Assembly (NCBI GenBank): GCA_003162395.1
Contig: PMON01000004.1
Coordinates: forward strand, 52,223 to 116,222
Length of the DNA stretch: 64,000 nucleotides
From: Acidimicrobiaceae bacterium
Lineage (GTDB): Bacteria > Actinomycetota > Acidimicrobiia > Acidimicrobiales > RAAP-2
Direction: 5' to 3'
A program made the position numbers and the translations under genes. Below are positions 1 to 8,455 of this stretch, piece by piece (position 1 is the stretch's first letter; each line of letters begins with the position of its first letter). The notes under the pieces are model-generated. The model ran no database searches. It was given only the letters and a program-made list of their open reading frames with translations, and was not told where the DNA came from.

Positions 1-1367
1 TCCTGGCGCCAACCGGCGAGCGCCTGGGCGAGCGGGAGGACCACGTCGGGCTCGAGGCGCTCGGTCCGCCACGTGGGGTCGGCCCCGACGTCGAAGCACC
101 GCCACGTGCCGTCCCCGAAGTGGACGTAGGCAAAGGACGCCGTGCGCACGACGGCGAGGTTCTGGCGCTCGAGACGGCGGTCGAGCGGCCACCCGCTCGG
201 CTTCGATCCGATGAACACGAAGCGCCAGTCCCACTCCCAGTGCGCCGCGTCGCGCCACCATGGAGGTGTCGAACCCTCGAGGAACGCGGTGAGCGGGAGG
301 CCGTCGACCTGGGCGGGGATCTCGACGTCGAGCAGCTGGCAGACGGTCGGCAGCACGTCGACGTTCTCGGTGAATGCCTCGACCACTGTCCCGTGCGCCT
401 GTGGGTGCCGCGGATCACGAATGAGGAGTGGCACGTGGTAGCTCTCCTCGAAGTAGCCAAGCTTCTCGACGAGCCCATGGTCGCCCAGCTGCTCGCCGTG
501 GTCGGTGGCGACCATGACGGTCGTGTCGCCCCATTCCTTGCGCCCCTTGATGGCCGCGATGACGCGGCCGAGCTGGGCGTCGACCTCGGTGACCATCCCG
601 TAGTACTGAGCCCTGAGCTCGCGCATCGCGGCCTCGTCTCGAGGGGCGGCGACCTCGGGCAACGTGAGCACCGTGTCGTGCATCGGATGGACGTCCGTGG
701 CGCGCTCGATGGGCATCGGCACGTCGGCGGGGTCGTAGAGCGAGCTGTACTCCCCGGCCGCGGCGTAGGGCGAGTGCGGCCGGAGGTACGAGAGGTGCGC
801 GAACCACCCTGCGGGCTGGACGTCGAGCCACTCGAGGAACCGGTCGGTGAGGAACGCCGAGTGCGAGTGGACTGCTGGTCGGCCAGGCTCGCCCCGGAGC
901 GCCTGGATCCAGTTCGCGGGGACGTCGTAGCCAAATCCGTCGAGCCAAGCCAGCCACGGGGACTGGTCCTCTGGCATCTGGAGCCCGATGGAGAAACCCG
1001 GGAGCACGCCGTCGTAGCCGTCGAGCCGAGGGTCCGACGGGCCGTCGGCGACCATTGGGTCGAGGCCGATGTCCGTGTAGCCGAACAACGTCGGGTCGTA
1101 GCCGCTGCGCCGGGCAACGCGTGCGAGGTTGTCGAACCTGTCGGCGAGCGGTGTGCCGTTCGCCACGACTCGGTTGTTCATCTGGTAGGTGCCGGTGTAG
1201 AGGGCCGCTCGCCCCGGCGAGCAGGGCGCGGCCTGGGAGTAGTGCCGTGCGAAGCGCACGCCGTCAGCGGCAATTGCGTCGAGCGTCGGCGTGCGCACCA
1301 GTGGATGTCCCGCCGCGCCCATCGCGTCTGCGCGGAGCTGGTCGAGTGTCACGAAGAGGACGTTCAC
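1..1367 (-). CDS. Sulfatase (alkaline phosphatase superfamily), 3' end outside window
   Basis: The protein starts at a GTG with NVLFVTLDQLRADAMG, the metal-binding N-terminus typical of sulfatases. About 50 residues in comes PCSPGRAALYTG, which contains the C-x-P-x-R signature whose Cys is converted to formylglycine. It would hydrolyse sulfate esters, or possibly phospho- or phosphonate esters as some relatives do. No signal peptide is visible at this start, so a cytoplasmic enzyme is suggested. The frame stays open to the window edge, so the C-terminus is missing. The gene is divergent from the zinc-ribbon gene at 1512. The family call is firm; the substrate cannot be told. Confidence 0.88.
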   Translation of the reverse strand, partial: MNVLFVTLDQLRADAMGAAGHPLVRTPTLDAIAADGVRFARHYSQAAPCSPGRAALYTGTYQMNNRVVANGTPLADRFDNLARVARRSGYDPTLFGYTDIGLDPMVADGPSDPRLDGYDGVLPGFSIGLQMPEDQSPWLAWLDGFGYDVPANWIQALRGEPGRPAVHSHSAFLTDRFLEWLDVQPAGWFAHLSYLRPHSPYAAAGEYSSLYDPADVPMPIERATDVHPMHDTVLTLPEVAAPRDEAAMRELRAQYYGMVTEVDAQLGRVIAAIKGRKEWGDTTVMVATDHGEQLGDHGLVEKLGYFEESYHVPLLIRDPRHPQAHGTVVEAFTENVDVLPTVCQLLDVEIPAQVDGLPLTAFLEGSTPPWWRDAAHWEWDWRFVFIGSKPSGWPLDRRLERQNLAVVRTASFAYVHFGDGTWRCFDVGADPTWRTERLEPDVVLPLAQALAGWRQ

Positions 1368-1511
1368 GACCCGAACTGTGACAGGCCGAGTCTGCTCGCG
1401 CCAGCGGCGGCCTCGATGCAGTTGTCGCTTGCCGCATCGACGCGGGATCGACCTCGACATGTCACTATCTGAGCGGCCACGGCCCAATCGAGCGCGCTCA
1501 CTGGAGGCTTG

Positions 1512-2111
1512 ATGACAACGACGGATCGACGGTGCCCCAACGGCCACCCGATCGATGCCTCGGCGTCGTTCTGCACGCAGTGCGGGGCGCAGAACTCGCA
1601 GAGCGGCAGTGCTCCCCGAACATGCGCCAACGGCCACGAGCTCTCACCGATTGATGCCTACTGTCCGCAGTGCGGCGCGCCCTCCCCGTTCCCGGCACCT
1701 GTGTTCGCCACGAGCTACGCCCCGCCACCGCCGCCAGGGTTCGCGAGCGCGGTCCCCTACGGCGTCGGGGTCCCCGGCGCACCTCCGTACGCGCCTCAGT
1801 ACGCGCCCCCGTACCTGTACGCGCGGCCCCTGGGCACGAACGGTCTCGCGATTGCCTCGCTCGTGGTCAGCCTCTGCGTGTTCTGTTGGGGGGTGAACGC
1901 GATCGCCGCGCTCGTGCTCGGCATCGTCGCCCTCAATCAGATCAAGCGGACGAATCAGGACGGACGCGGCCTCGCGATCGCAGGGATCGCGATAAGCGCG
2001 GTCCAGCTCGCACTCGGCGTGGTGTGGCTGATCCTCGTCATCGTCCTCGCACACGCCGGGAGCTCGTCATCTGATTTGCCGGCGCATCCACTCCCCTGGG
2101 CGCCGACGTGA
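1512..2111 (+). CDS. Double zinc-ribbon membrane protein with DUF4190-like domain
   Basis: The protein has 199 residues. Two zinc-ribbon units lie at the N-terminus, each with a CPNGH/CANGH knuckle followed by a CxxCG knuckle. A Pro/Tyr/Ala-rich linker follows, then two hydrophobic segments with the LAIASLVVSL and GLAIAGIAIS signatures of DUF4190 membrane domains. It is probably an inner-membrane protein with a cytosolic zinc-binding head; its function is unknown. A GGAGG at 1503-1507 favours the ATG at 1512 over the TTG immediately before it. Confidence 0.8.
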   Translation: MTTTDRRCPNGHPIDASASFCTQCGAQNSQSGSAPRTCANGHELSPIDAYCPQCGAPSPFPAPVFATSYAPPPPPGFASAVPYGVGVPGAPPYAPQYAPPYLYARPLGTNGLAIASLVVSLCVFCWGVNAIAALVLGIVALNQIKRTNQDGRGLAIAGIAISAVQLALGVVWLILVIVLAHAGSSSSDLPAHPLPWAPT

Positions 2112-2183
2112 GTCATCCCAAATGGGCACACCGCTAGACCGTGGGCGTGGTCCAGCCCCTCCCGCGCCGCAAGGGCGCCGCAC

Positions 2184-2612
2184 CTACGACGACAGGCGCT
2201 CGCGCCACGCGGGGTCGAGCTCGTTGAGAAACGTCGCGCACCGCTCGGCCTCGTCGGCTTCGCCGATCGCCTCGGCCGCGAGCCGCAGCGAGTTCAACGA
2301 GCGGAGGAATCCCAGATTCGAGACCTCCGAGGCGTACACACGTCCTGAGCCGCGCCAGCCTGCACGTCGGAGCGCGTCGAGGCCACGGTGGTATCCGACG
2401 CGCGCGTACGCGTACGACGCGACGGGCTCATCGGCTGCTTCGGCGAGACCGGCCCACGCCTCGAGGAGCGCCGGCCATCGGGCCGCGACGTCGCGCAGGG
2501 CTCCCGCATCGTGCTGTGCGGCATCGAGTGCGGAGCGCTGCTCAGGTGTAGGGCTTGGGAGCGTCGTTCCCTCAGCGTGGCTGCTGAACGTCACGGGGTG
2601 GACCTCGGTCAT
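2184..2612 (-). CDS. DUF3151 family protein
   Basis: This 142-residue soluble helical protein carries the block SYAYARVGYHRGLDALRRAGW, the hallmark of the actinobacterial DUF3151 family. A second conserved part, NLGFLRSLNSLRLAAEAIGE, follows near the C-terminus. Length and layout agree with the family. The biochemical role of the family is unknown. It sits head-to-head with the methyltransferase gene at 2663 and so may share a promoter region. It is a good marker for an actinobacterial chromosome. Confidence 0.85.
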   Translation of the reverse strand: MTEVHPVTFSSHAEGTTLPSPTPEQRSALDAAQHDAGALRDVAARWPALLEAWAGLAEAADEPVASYAYARVGYHRGLDALRRAGWRGSGRVYASEVSNLGFLRSLNSLRLAAEAIGEADEAERCATFLNELDPAWRERLSS

Positions 2613-2662
2613 CGTTGGATCACGAGGGCATGTTAGGGACCGTCGAGCCGGGGTGCGCTGAG

Positions 2663-3397
2663 ATGGACGTCGCCGAGTCGCGCGCGCGGCCCAACCAGTT
2701 CGCCCGGCAGCTCTTCGCCGGCCTGCCCAAGCGTTACAACCTGCTCGCTGAGCTCTTGTCCTTCGGCCAGGACCGACGGTGGCGCGACGAGATGGTCACG
2801 CACGTCGCAGGTCATGCGCCGAGCCGGATCCTCGACGTCGCCTGCGGGCCCGCGGCCGTCACGTGCGCGCTCGCGAATCGAACGAGCGCCCGTGTGATCG
2901 GACTCGACGTCAGCGTCGACATGCTCACCGAGGGTGTCGCCAACGTGTCGAGGGCGGGACTCGCCGACCGCGTCTCGATGGTGCTCGGGCGCGGGGAGCA
3001 GCTTCCCTTTGAGGACAGCTCCTTCGACGGACTCACGTTCACGTACCTGCTGCGCTACGTCGCCGACCCCGCCGCCACGATCGCCGAGCTCGCCCGAGTC
3101 GTGCGACCCGGTGGCCCGATCGCCAGCCTCGAGTTCGCGGTGCCGCCGAGCCCCGGTTGGCGCGCGGCGTGGTGGCTGTACACCCGGGCGATCTTGCCCG
3201 TGGCGGGCCTCGTGACTGGAGGGCCAGCGTGGTTCGACGTCGGACGCTTCCTCGGTCCCAGCATCTCGACGCACTACCGCGAGTACCCGATCCCCTGGAC
3301 GCTCGCGGCGTGGGAGGACGCCGGCATCGCCGAGGTCGCTCATCGATCGATGAGCCTCGGCGGCGGCCTGGTCGTGTGGGGTGTCCGACACCCGTGA
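2663..3397 (+). CDS. MenG/UbiE-like class I SAM methyltransferase
   Basis: The 244-residue protein starts at the ATG of MDVAESRARPNQFARQ. It has the UbiE/MenG entry motif LPKRYNLLAELLSFGQDRRWR, SAM motif I ILDVACGPAAVT, an acidic end of strand 2 (VIGLDVS), and the post-motif LPFEDSSFDGLTFTYLLRY. This class C-methylates demethylmenaquinone or a related quinone. Its stop overlaps the GTG of the downstream UbiA-like gene, so the two are translationally coupled and probably work in the same lipid or quinone pathway. Other small-molecule methyltransferases share this fold, so the substrate is inferred. Confidence 0.75.
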   Translation: MDVAESRARPNQFARQLFAGLPKRYNLLAELLSFGQDRRWRDEMVTHVAGHAPSRILDVACGPAAVTCALANRTSARVIGLDVSVDMLTEGVANVSRAGLADRVSMVLGRGEQLPFEDSSFDGLTFTYLLRYVADPAATIAELARVVRPGGPIASLEFAVPPSPGWRAAWWLYTRAILPVAGLVTGGPAWFDVGRFLGPSISTHYREYPIPWTLAAWEDAGIAEVAHRSMSLGGGLVVWGVRHP

Positions 3398-4170
3398 CCG
3401 AGGCAGCACCCGACGCGGGGGCAGCGGAGCTCCGACCGGCCTACTACGCCCACCCACGATTCCTCCGCCGACGCTCGGTCCGGGACTGGTGGACGCTGCT
3501 GCATCCTCCCTACACCCTGTGGCACCTCGCCTACGTCGTGATCGGCGGGTGTCTCGTTGGGCCCGTCCGGGTCTCACGCCTCATCGCGTCGGTCCTCGCG
3601 TTCTTCCTCGCGGTGGGGATCGCCGCGCACGCGCTGGACGAGCTGCACGGTCGCCCGCTGCGGACGTCGATCCCGGACTGGGCGCTCGTCGTCGCAGCGG
3701 TGGGCGGGCTCGCGGGCGCGGTCGCCCTCGGGATCGTCGGCGTCGTCCAGGTCGGCTGGGTCCTCGCGATCTTCATCGTCGTCGGCCTCGTGCTGGCGCT
3801 CTCGTACAACCTGGAGCTCTTCGGCGCGCGCCTCCACACCGACGCCATGTTCGCGGCGAGCTGGGGGGCGTTCCCGGTCCTCACCGGCTACGCCGCGCAG
3901 CACGACACGATCAGCGTCCCCGCGCTGTGCGCGGGCGTGTTCGCCTACTTCTTCGCGAGCGCCCAGCGTCGGCTCTCGACCCCCGCGAGGCGCCTGCGGC
4001 GTCGCACGAACTCGGTGTCAGGGCGGATCGTGGCGCTCGACGGCTCGGCGTCCGAGCTCACGGCCGCGTCGATCCTCGCTCCCTTGGAGGGCGCGCTCGC
4101 CGCGCTCAGCTGGTCGGTCGTGGCACTCGCGGTCGCGCTCGCGCTGGCCCAGCTGCACCCATGGCGATGA
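3394..4170 (+). CDS. UbiA-superfamily-like integral membrane protein
   Basis: The 258-residue polytopic protein has about seven hydrophobic segments. HALDELHGRPLRTSIPD occupies the place of the UbiA motif ND-x-x-D-x-x-x-D...RPL, and LELFGARLHTDAMFAASWGAFPVLTGY resembles the second UbiA block. The aspartate-rich motifs that bind Mg-diphosphate are largely degenerate: only single acidic residues remain. It may be a diverged prenyltransferase or a relative that has lost that chemistry. The GTG start overlaps the methyltransferase stop (GTGA), which fixes the start and implies one transcript. Confidence 0.6.
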   Translation: MTEAAPDAGAAELRPAYYAHPRFLRRRSVRDWWTLLHPPYTLWHLAYVVIGGCLVGPVRVSRLIASVLAFFLAVGIAAHALDELHGRPLRTSIPDWALVVAAVGGLAGAVALGIVGVVQVGWVLAIFIVVGLVLALSYNLELFGARLHTDAMFAASWGAFPVLTGYAAQHDTISVPALCAGVFAYFFASAQRRLSTPARRLRRRTNSVSGRIVALDGSASELTAASILAPLEGALAALSWSVVALAVALALAQLHPWR

Positions 4171-4198
4171 ACGCCGGCGGCCCGGCGCGCCGTGCCGC

Positions 4199-5191
4199 CT
4201 AGAGGCTCGGCTTGAGGGCGGTGCCGAGCACCGTGCTGAGCCACAGCGCGTACGTCTCGGTGATGTGCCCAGTCGAGTAGTAGACGATGCGGTAGCCGCC
4301 CGACGATTCCCCGATGATCGGGCTGCATGACACGGGCTTCGTCGCCGAGGAGCACAGCCAGGGGAGCACGTTGACATAGCGCGCCCTTTCAGCCTTCGCC
4401 GCAGTCGACTCGGCCGCACGCTGCGCCTGCAGGGCCGGGGTGTCGCTGATGGTGCACGTCTGGATCGAAGACGGGTTTGCGGCCAGGCACTGGGGAGGGA
4501 CCGCGTCGCTCTGCGACGCGGTGCTCACGGTGTTCCCGATGACGAGCTTGTGCATCCGCTTGGAGTGCAGCGACTTGAGGGTCGTCTCGAGCCCCGCACG
4601 CCACTGGGCGGGCGTGATCGTGTTGTACGCGCCAGCTGCGTTCGCTGCCTGGCTGTTGAAGTTCTCCGAGATGATGACCAGCGAGGGGTTGAGCTTGTTG
4701 ATCGCCACGATCATGTGCTTCCGGAACACGTTGCACGACGTGTAGGGCGCCTTGTCCACCGGGTTCCAGACCGAGACGTCGGCCGGGGGGCACGCGTACT
4801 GGAGCAGTGCGACCAGCTTCCAGTGGTCAGCCTTCGCGATCGCGTTCACCGCGGGGAACCACATGAAGGCGTGGGAGTCCCCCCAGATCACCATGGTCTT
4901 CGATCCCGCCTTGTCGCCGAAGACGCACTTCGAGGGATTGAGTGTCTCGCCCGTCGTGTTGCACGCAGCGAGCGTCGGCGTCCCGAGGGTCGCGATGTCC
5001 TTCGTGGCATTGGCGAGCGACGGGCTCAGATTCGACGGCAGCGTGGTGATCGACAGCGAGCTCGCGACCTCAGCGGCAACCTTTGAGGCGCTTCCGGGCC
5101 CGGACGAGGCGCCCGACTCGCTGATGCCGAGCAGGACGACGGTGCCGGTGAGCAGCGTCGCCGCCAGCGTTCGCGCGATTCTGACATCCAT
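4199..5191 (-). CDS. Secreted SGNH-domain protein, copy A
   Basis: The 330-residue protein begins with a signal peptide or anchor (residues 1-28) and then has an SGNH-hydrolase fold. The nucleophile block is VIWGDSHAFMWFPA (Ser106), as in SGNH domains that accompany acyltransferase-3 proteins. The final catalytic block reads YYSTGHITETYA, so His309 is present but the Asp expected three residues before it is Ser. It may be a cell-surface esterase or O-acetyl-transferring protein with altered chemistry. A GGAGAG lies 9 bases before the ATG. It is a close paralogue of the protein at 5709-6698, and the upstream DNA is also duplicated. Confidence 0.8.
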   Translation of the reverse strand: MDVRIARTLAATLLTGTVVLLGISESGASSGPGSASKVAAEVASSLSITTLPSNLSPSLANATKDIATLGTPTLAACNTTGETLNPSKCVFGDKAGSKTMVIWGDSHAFMWFPAVNAIAKADHWKLVALLQYACPPADVSVWNPVDKAPYTSCNVFRKHMIVAINKLNPSLVIISENFNSQAANAAGAYNTITPAQWRAGLETTLKSLHSKRMHKLVIGNTVSTASQSDAVPPQCLAANPSSIQTCTISDTPALQAQRAAESTAAKAERARYVNVLPWLCSSATKPVSCSPIIGESSGGYRIVYYSTGHITETYALWLSTVLGTALKPSL

Positions 5192-5214
5192 TTTCGGGCT
5201 CTCTCCGCATCGGT

Positions 5215-5333
5215 GTGGTCGTCGAATCGTAGACCTGCAGTTGGGCAATCGCGAGGTCGCCGGCTACCCATCTTCTTTTGGCTCATCTGGGCGTGGATCT
5301 CACACCTCACTGAGTAGGCACACCAACGCACTT
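5215..5333 (-). repeat. Upstream region of SGNH copy A, duplicated at 6712-6837
   Basis: The blocks around CGTAGACC, AGTTGGGCAATCGCGA, GGCTCATCTGGGCG, CACACCTCACT and CAACGCACTTG recur in the same order and spacing before SGNH copy B. Conservation outside the reading frame shows DNA duplication and probably marks the shared promoter. The similarity stops abruptly after CAACGCACTTG. Confidence 0.7.
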
Positions 5334-5505
5334 GCTCCTCGTCGACCTCGATGGACACGTTCGGCACGGGCAATGATGGCTCGCACTCGAATGTCTCGTC
5401 GACTCGGTCGCCGCTCACCCCACCAATGGCGGGTCCACGCGCCCGGCTCCCAGTGACGACCGACCGAACCTGACACACCCTGGGCATCATCTCGATGTGG
5501 TGCGA
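5329..5505 (+). pseudogene. 3' remnant of a second copy of the zinc-ribbon gene
   Basis: Starting within GCTCCTCGTC at about 5333, this stretch aligns by eye with the 3' end of the intact gene (7846-8082). Shared blocks are CCTCGATGG, GGCACGGGCAA/GGCGCGGGCAA, CTCGTCGA, CAATGGCG/CAACGGCG, GTGACG and an identical GGCATCATCTCGATGTGGTG at the end. Frame is lost and the 5' part is missing. The following 90 bases (5511-5600) also resemble DNA after the intact gene (8091-8190). It is interpreted as the leftover of a tandem duplication. Confidence 0.55.
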
Positions 5506-5708
5506 CCCACACGTAGCCGCACAACCCGTTGCTCCTCCCCCTGCGCCCCCGCGCACGAGCCGGCGCCGGCGCTGCGGGGCTCCTGTGGCCTACGACGATC
5601 AGTGGCTCCTCCGGGGTCGGGGATCGTCGCGCTGGCGGAGCGAGGCGCTCAGCTGCACCCGTGGCGACGATCGACGAGGGTGTGGTCTCGCCGCCGGGGC
5701 TGCGCCGC

Positions 5709-6698
5709 CTACAGGCTCGGCTTGAGCGCGGTGCCGAGCACCGTCTTGAGCCACAGCGCGTACGTCTCGGTGATGTGCCCGGTCGAGTAGTAGACGACCT
5801 TGTAGCCAGAGGAGTCACCGATGATGTCGCTGCACGACACGGGCTTCGTCGCCGTCGTACACGTCCAAGGCAATACGTTGATGTAGCGGGCGGACTCGGC
5901 CTTCGCGGCATTGGACTCCGCTGCCCGCTGGGCTTGCTGGGCCGCGGTGTCGCTGAACGTGCAGGTCTGGATCGAGGTGACGTTCGCCGCGAGGCACTGC
6001 ACCGGGACGTCCAGACCAGGGTCCGTCGACAGCACCGTGGCGCCAATGACCAGCTTCCTCATCTTCTTCGAGTGCAGTTCCTTGAGGGTGGTCTTGAGAG
6101 CCGCCTGCCACTGTGCCGTCGTGATCGTGTTGCTGGCGCCCCCACCGGATGCGGCCATGCTCGAGAATGCCTCGGTCACGATCACGAGCGACGGATTCAG
6201 CTTGTTGATCGCAGCAATCATGTTCTTTCGAAAGGTGTCACACGCCTTGTACGGCGTCTTCGTGAACGGGTTCCACACAGAGACGTCAGCAACAGGACAC
6301 CCGTACTCGATGAGCGCCACGAGCTTCCAATGCTCTGTCTTGGCGATCGCGTTGACCGCGGGGAACCACATGAATGCGTGGGAGTCCCCCCACAGCACCA
6401 TGGTCTTGGATCCCCTCGTGTCCCCGAAGACGCACCTCGAAGGATTGAGCGTGACGCCGGTCGCATCGCACCGAGAGAGCGCCGGCGTCCCGACCGTCGC
6501 CACGTCCGTTGCAGCATTCCCCAGCGAGGGGCTCAGTTTTGCGGGAAGCGTCTTGATGGACAGCGACGCAGCAACGTCGGCAGCCACCTGAGCAGCATTC
6601 CCCGGCGAGGTCGAGGCCCCGGATGCGCTGATGCCGACGAGGGCCGCGGCGGTCGCAACCACGCAGGCCGCGAGCACTCGAACAAGCCTGACGTTCAT
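5709..6698 (-). CDS. Secreted SGNH-domain protein, copy B
   Basis: The 329-residue paralogue of the 4199-5191 product is similar along its whole length. It has an N-terminal hydrophobic signal segment, LWGDSHAFMWFPA with the nucleophilic Ser, and the same altered ending YYSTGHITETYA, with Ser where Asp is expected. A conserved pair of Cys and the TCTxxTKPVSCS block near the C-terminus suggest disulfides. The ATG at 6698 has GAGGAG just upstream. The shared Asp-to-Ser change in both copies implies that it preceded the duplication and was retained. Confidence 0.8.
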   Translation of the reverse strand: MNVRLVRVLAACVVATAAALVGISASGASTSPGNAAQVAADVAASLSIKTLPAKLSPSLGNAATDVATVGTPALSRCDATGVTLNPSRCVFGDTRGSKTMVLWGDSHAFMWFPAVNAIAKTEHWKLVALIEYGCPVADVSVWNPFTKTPYKACDTFRKNMIAAINKLNPSLVIVTEAFSSMAASGGGASNTITTAQWQAALKTTLKELHSKKMRKLVIGATVLSTDPGLDVPVQCLAANVTSIQTCTFSDTAAQQAQRAAESNAAKAESARYINVLPWTCTTATKPVSCSDIIGDSSGYKVVYYSTGHITETYALWLKTVLGTALKPSL

Positions 6699-7239
6699 TG
6701 TGCTCCTCGGTCGTCGGATCTGTCGTCGGATCGTAGACCCGAAGTTGGGCAATCGCGATGTCGCGGGGAAGCGGCTCTCTCTGGCTCATCTGGGCGCTGA
6801 GCACACACCTCACTGGAGGCGCACAACAACGCACTTGTGAATTGTCTTCTTGTTGCGTGGTTCGTGGCGGTGTGTGGAGTCAAGGCTGCGAATTTCTCAC
6901 TCGTGACGTTGTGCTTGACGAACCGTGGTGACCGAGCGAGGCACGTGTACGGGATTGACCCCGTGCAGTGTCCGCGTCGGCACGCCCGTTTGTCGCACGG
7001 CCTCACGAGGTGCGTCCCCGACGACGGGGTCCTCTCGTGACGACGGCGTGCCCCCCGCCGCGTCATGAGAGGGCCCCCGAGGTCGCACCCAGGGCCACCT
7101 GTCACCAGTGGCCCACCACCTCTTCTTCGCCGCGCACGTGCGCAGCGAGGCACCTCCAGCACTCGAGGCGCCCCCTCTCGTGCCGGAGCACGACCTTCAC
7201 GGTCCGGCAAGTCGCCGTGCCCACAACCAGGGAGGAACG
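6699..7239. other. Intergenic region between SGNH copy B and zinc-ribbon gene
   Basis: Bases 6712-6837 repeat the upstream region of copy A. From 6838 to 7239 I see no convincing gene. The stretch contains the divergent promoter space for the zinc-ribbon gene and ends with its GGAGG (7231-7235). Confidence 0.5.
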
Positions 7240-8082
7240 ATGACCAGCGACACCACCCACGACGTCTCGATGGAGGCGCCACTCACCGAGTTCGACCTCG
7301 CCGCACTCGATGAGCTGCTGCGTGGCGACGCCTTGCGCGCTTCGGGCGAGACGCGGTTCCCCGCGACCAGCGCAGTGCTGGCGAGGATCGCAGAACGACT
7401 GCCGACGGAGGCTTCTGCCTACGAGCTGCTCGAGCACCTGCGCTGGCGCGGCTCGCCGATGTGCCCGCACTGCGGCGTCGTCGGCGCCCACGCGTACCTT
7501 CGGCCAGCGAACGGGCACAGCCGCACGACCAACCGCGGACGCCAGTCCGAGCGGCGGGTGTGGAAGTGCCGGTCGTGCAAGCGGCAGTTCTCGGTGATCA
7601 CCGGGACGGTCATGCACGGCACGCATGTGCCCATCAGGACATGGATCCTCGTCGCCTTCGAGATCGCGTCCACGAATCGCGAGCTCAGCGACCGTGAGGT
7701 CGAACGGCGCTACGGCCTGAGCTCGAAGTCTGCCCACTTCCTGTTGCAGCGGATCCGCGACGACCTCTCACGTCCGTCGGAGGACTCGTTGTTCGCACGC
7801 GTCGTCGCCGGCGACCGCGAGGCCGTGAGCTCCTCGGTGGGCGGCTCCTCGTCCTCCTCGATGGGCATGCGAGGCGCGGGCAACCGTGGCGCACCGTCGC
7901 ATGGCTCGTCGATCTCCAACGTCACGCCGATGCCGAACGGCGCGTCCATGCCGAACGGGGCGTCGATGGCGAACTCCAAGGCCCTGCACCCCTCCAACGG
8001 CGCGCCCGTACGACCCGCGTCGAGCCGTGACGGCCGTCCGACCCTCCCCGATGCACCGCTCGGCATCATCTCGATGTGGTGA
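7240..8082 (+). CDS. IS1595-type zinc-ribbon protein without DDE domain
   Basis: The 280-residue protein has at about residues 65-135 the N-terminal module of IS1595/ISXO2 transposases: MCPHCG...WKCRSCKRQFSV, followed by ITGTVMHGTHVPIRTWI and the helix-turn-helix-like SDREVERRYGLSSKSAHFLLQRI. The DDE nuclease that should follow is absent. A low-complexity Ser/Gly/Asn/Met tail with PNGASMPNGASM repeats replaces it, ending in LGIISMW. It is probably a domesticated DNA-binding protein or a transposase relic. ATG 7240 follows GGAGG by four bases. An intact terminator-like hairpin follows. Confidence 0.75.
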   Translation: MTSDTTHDVSMEAPLTEFDLAALDELLRGDALRASGETRFPATSAVLARIAERLPTEASAYELLEHLRWRGSPMCPHCGVVGAHAYLRPANGHSRTTNRGRQSERRVWKCRSCKRQFSVITGTVMHGTHVPIRTWILVAFEIASTNRELSDREVERRYGLSSKSAHFLLQRIRDDLSRPSEDSLFARVVAGDREAVSSSVGGSSSSSMGMRGAGNRGAPSHGSSISNVTPMPNGASMPNGASMANSKALHPSNGAPVRPASSRDGRPTLPDAPLGIISMW

Positions 8083-8186
8083 CGACTCGGACATAGCCGC
8101 ACGCCGACGGCGGCTCGCGCGTCGCCCCCCCTGCGACTCCCGCGCGCGAACCGCCGTCGGTGCTGCTGGGCCCCAGTGGCCCACCG

Positions 8187-8216
8187 CGACCCGTGGCCCT
8201 TTGGGGCCACGGGTCG
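8187..8216. terminator. Perfect 13-bp hairpin terminator
   Basis: CGACCCGTGGCCC (8187-8199), loop TTTG, then GGGCCACGGGTCG (8204-8216). It lies about 100 bases after the zinc-ribbon gene. There is no T tract, as is common in high-GC actinobacteria. The rest of 8083-8455 shows no gene. Confidence 0.6.
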
Positions 8217-8455
8217 TCGCGTGTGGTCGGCTCTGCTGAGCTCAACCGAGCTCGACGACGCCCGGCCCGAGGGCGGCGGGGCCAAGCTCGAGGCGTCTCG
8301 CACCAGCAGCGCGGAACGGGCGGTCGAATGGCGGCGACCTTCGTCGACAACGATCCGCGCCCGCGGTCACGTGCGGGGTATCCGCGCTTGGCTGTCGTCC
8401 CACTCTGCGGCCATCGCTGGGCGACGCCCAACATGGCGCCGACCTGCGAGGCCGG

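Noticed and set aside
120..1472. Long rightward open frame opposite the sulfatase
   Set aside because: It is the antisense of a well-conserved sulfatase; its composition is Arg/Val/Glu-rich and without domains.
5495..5725. Rightward frame starting MWCDPHVAAQ
   Set aside because: It begins in the remnant end of the zinc-ribbon gene and continues into non-coding duplicated DNA.
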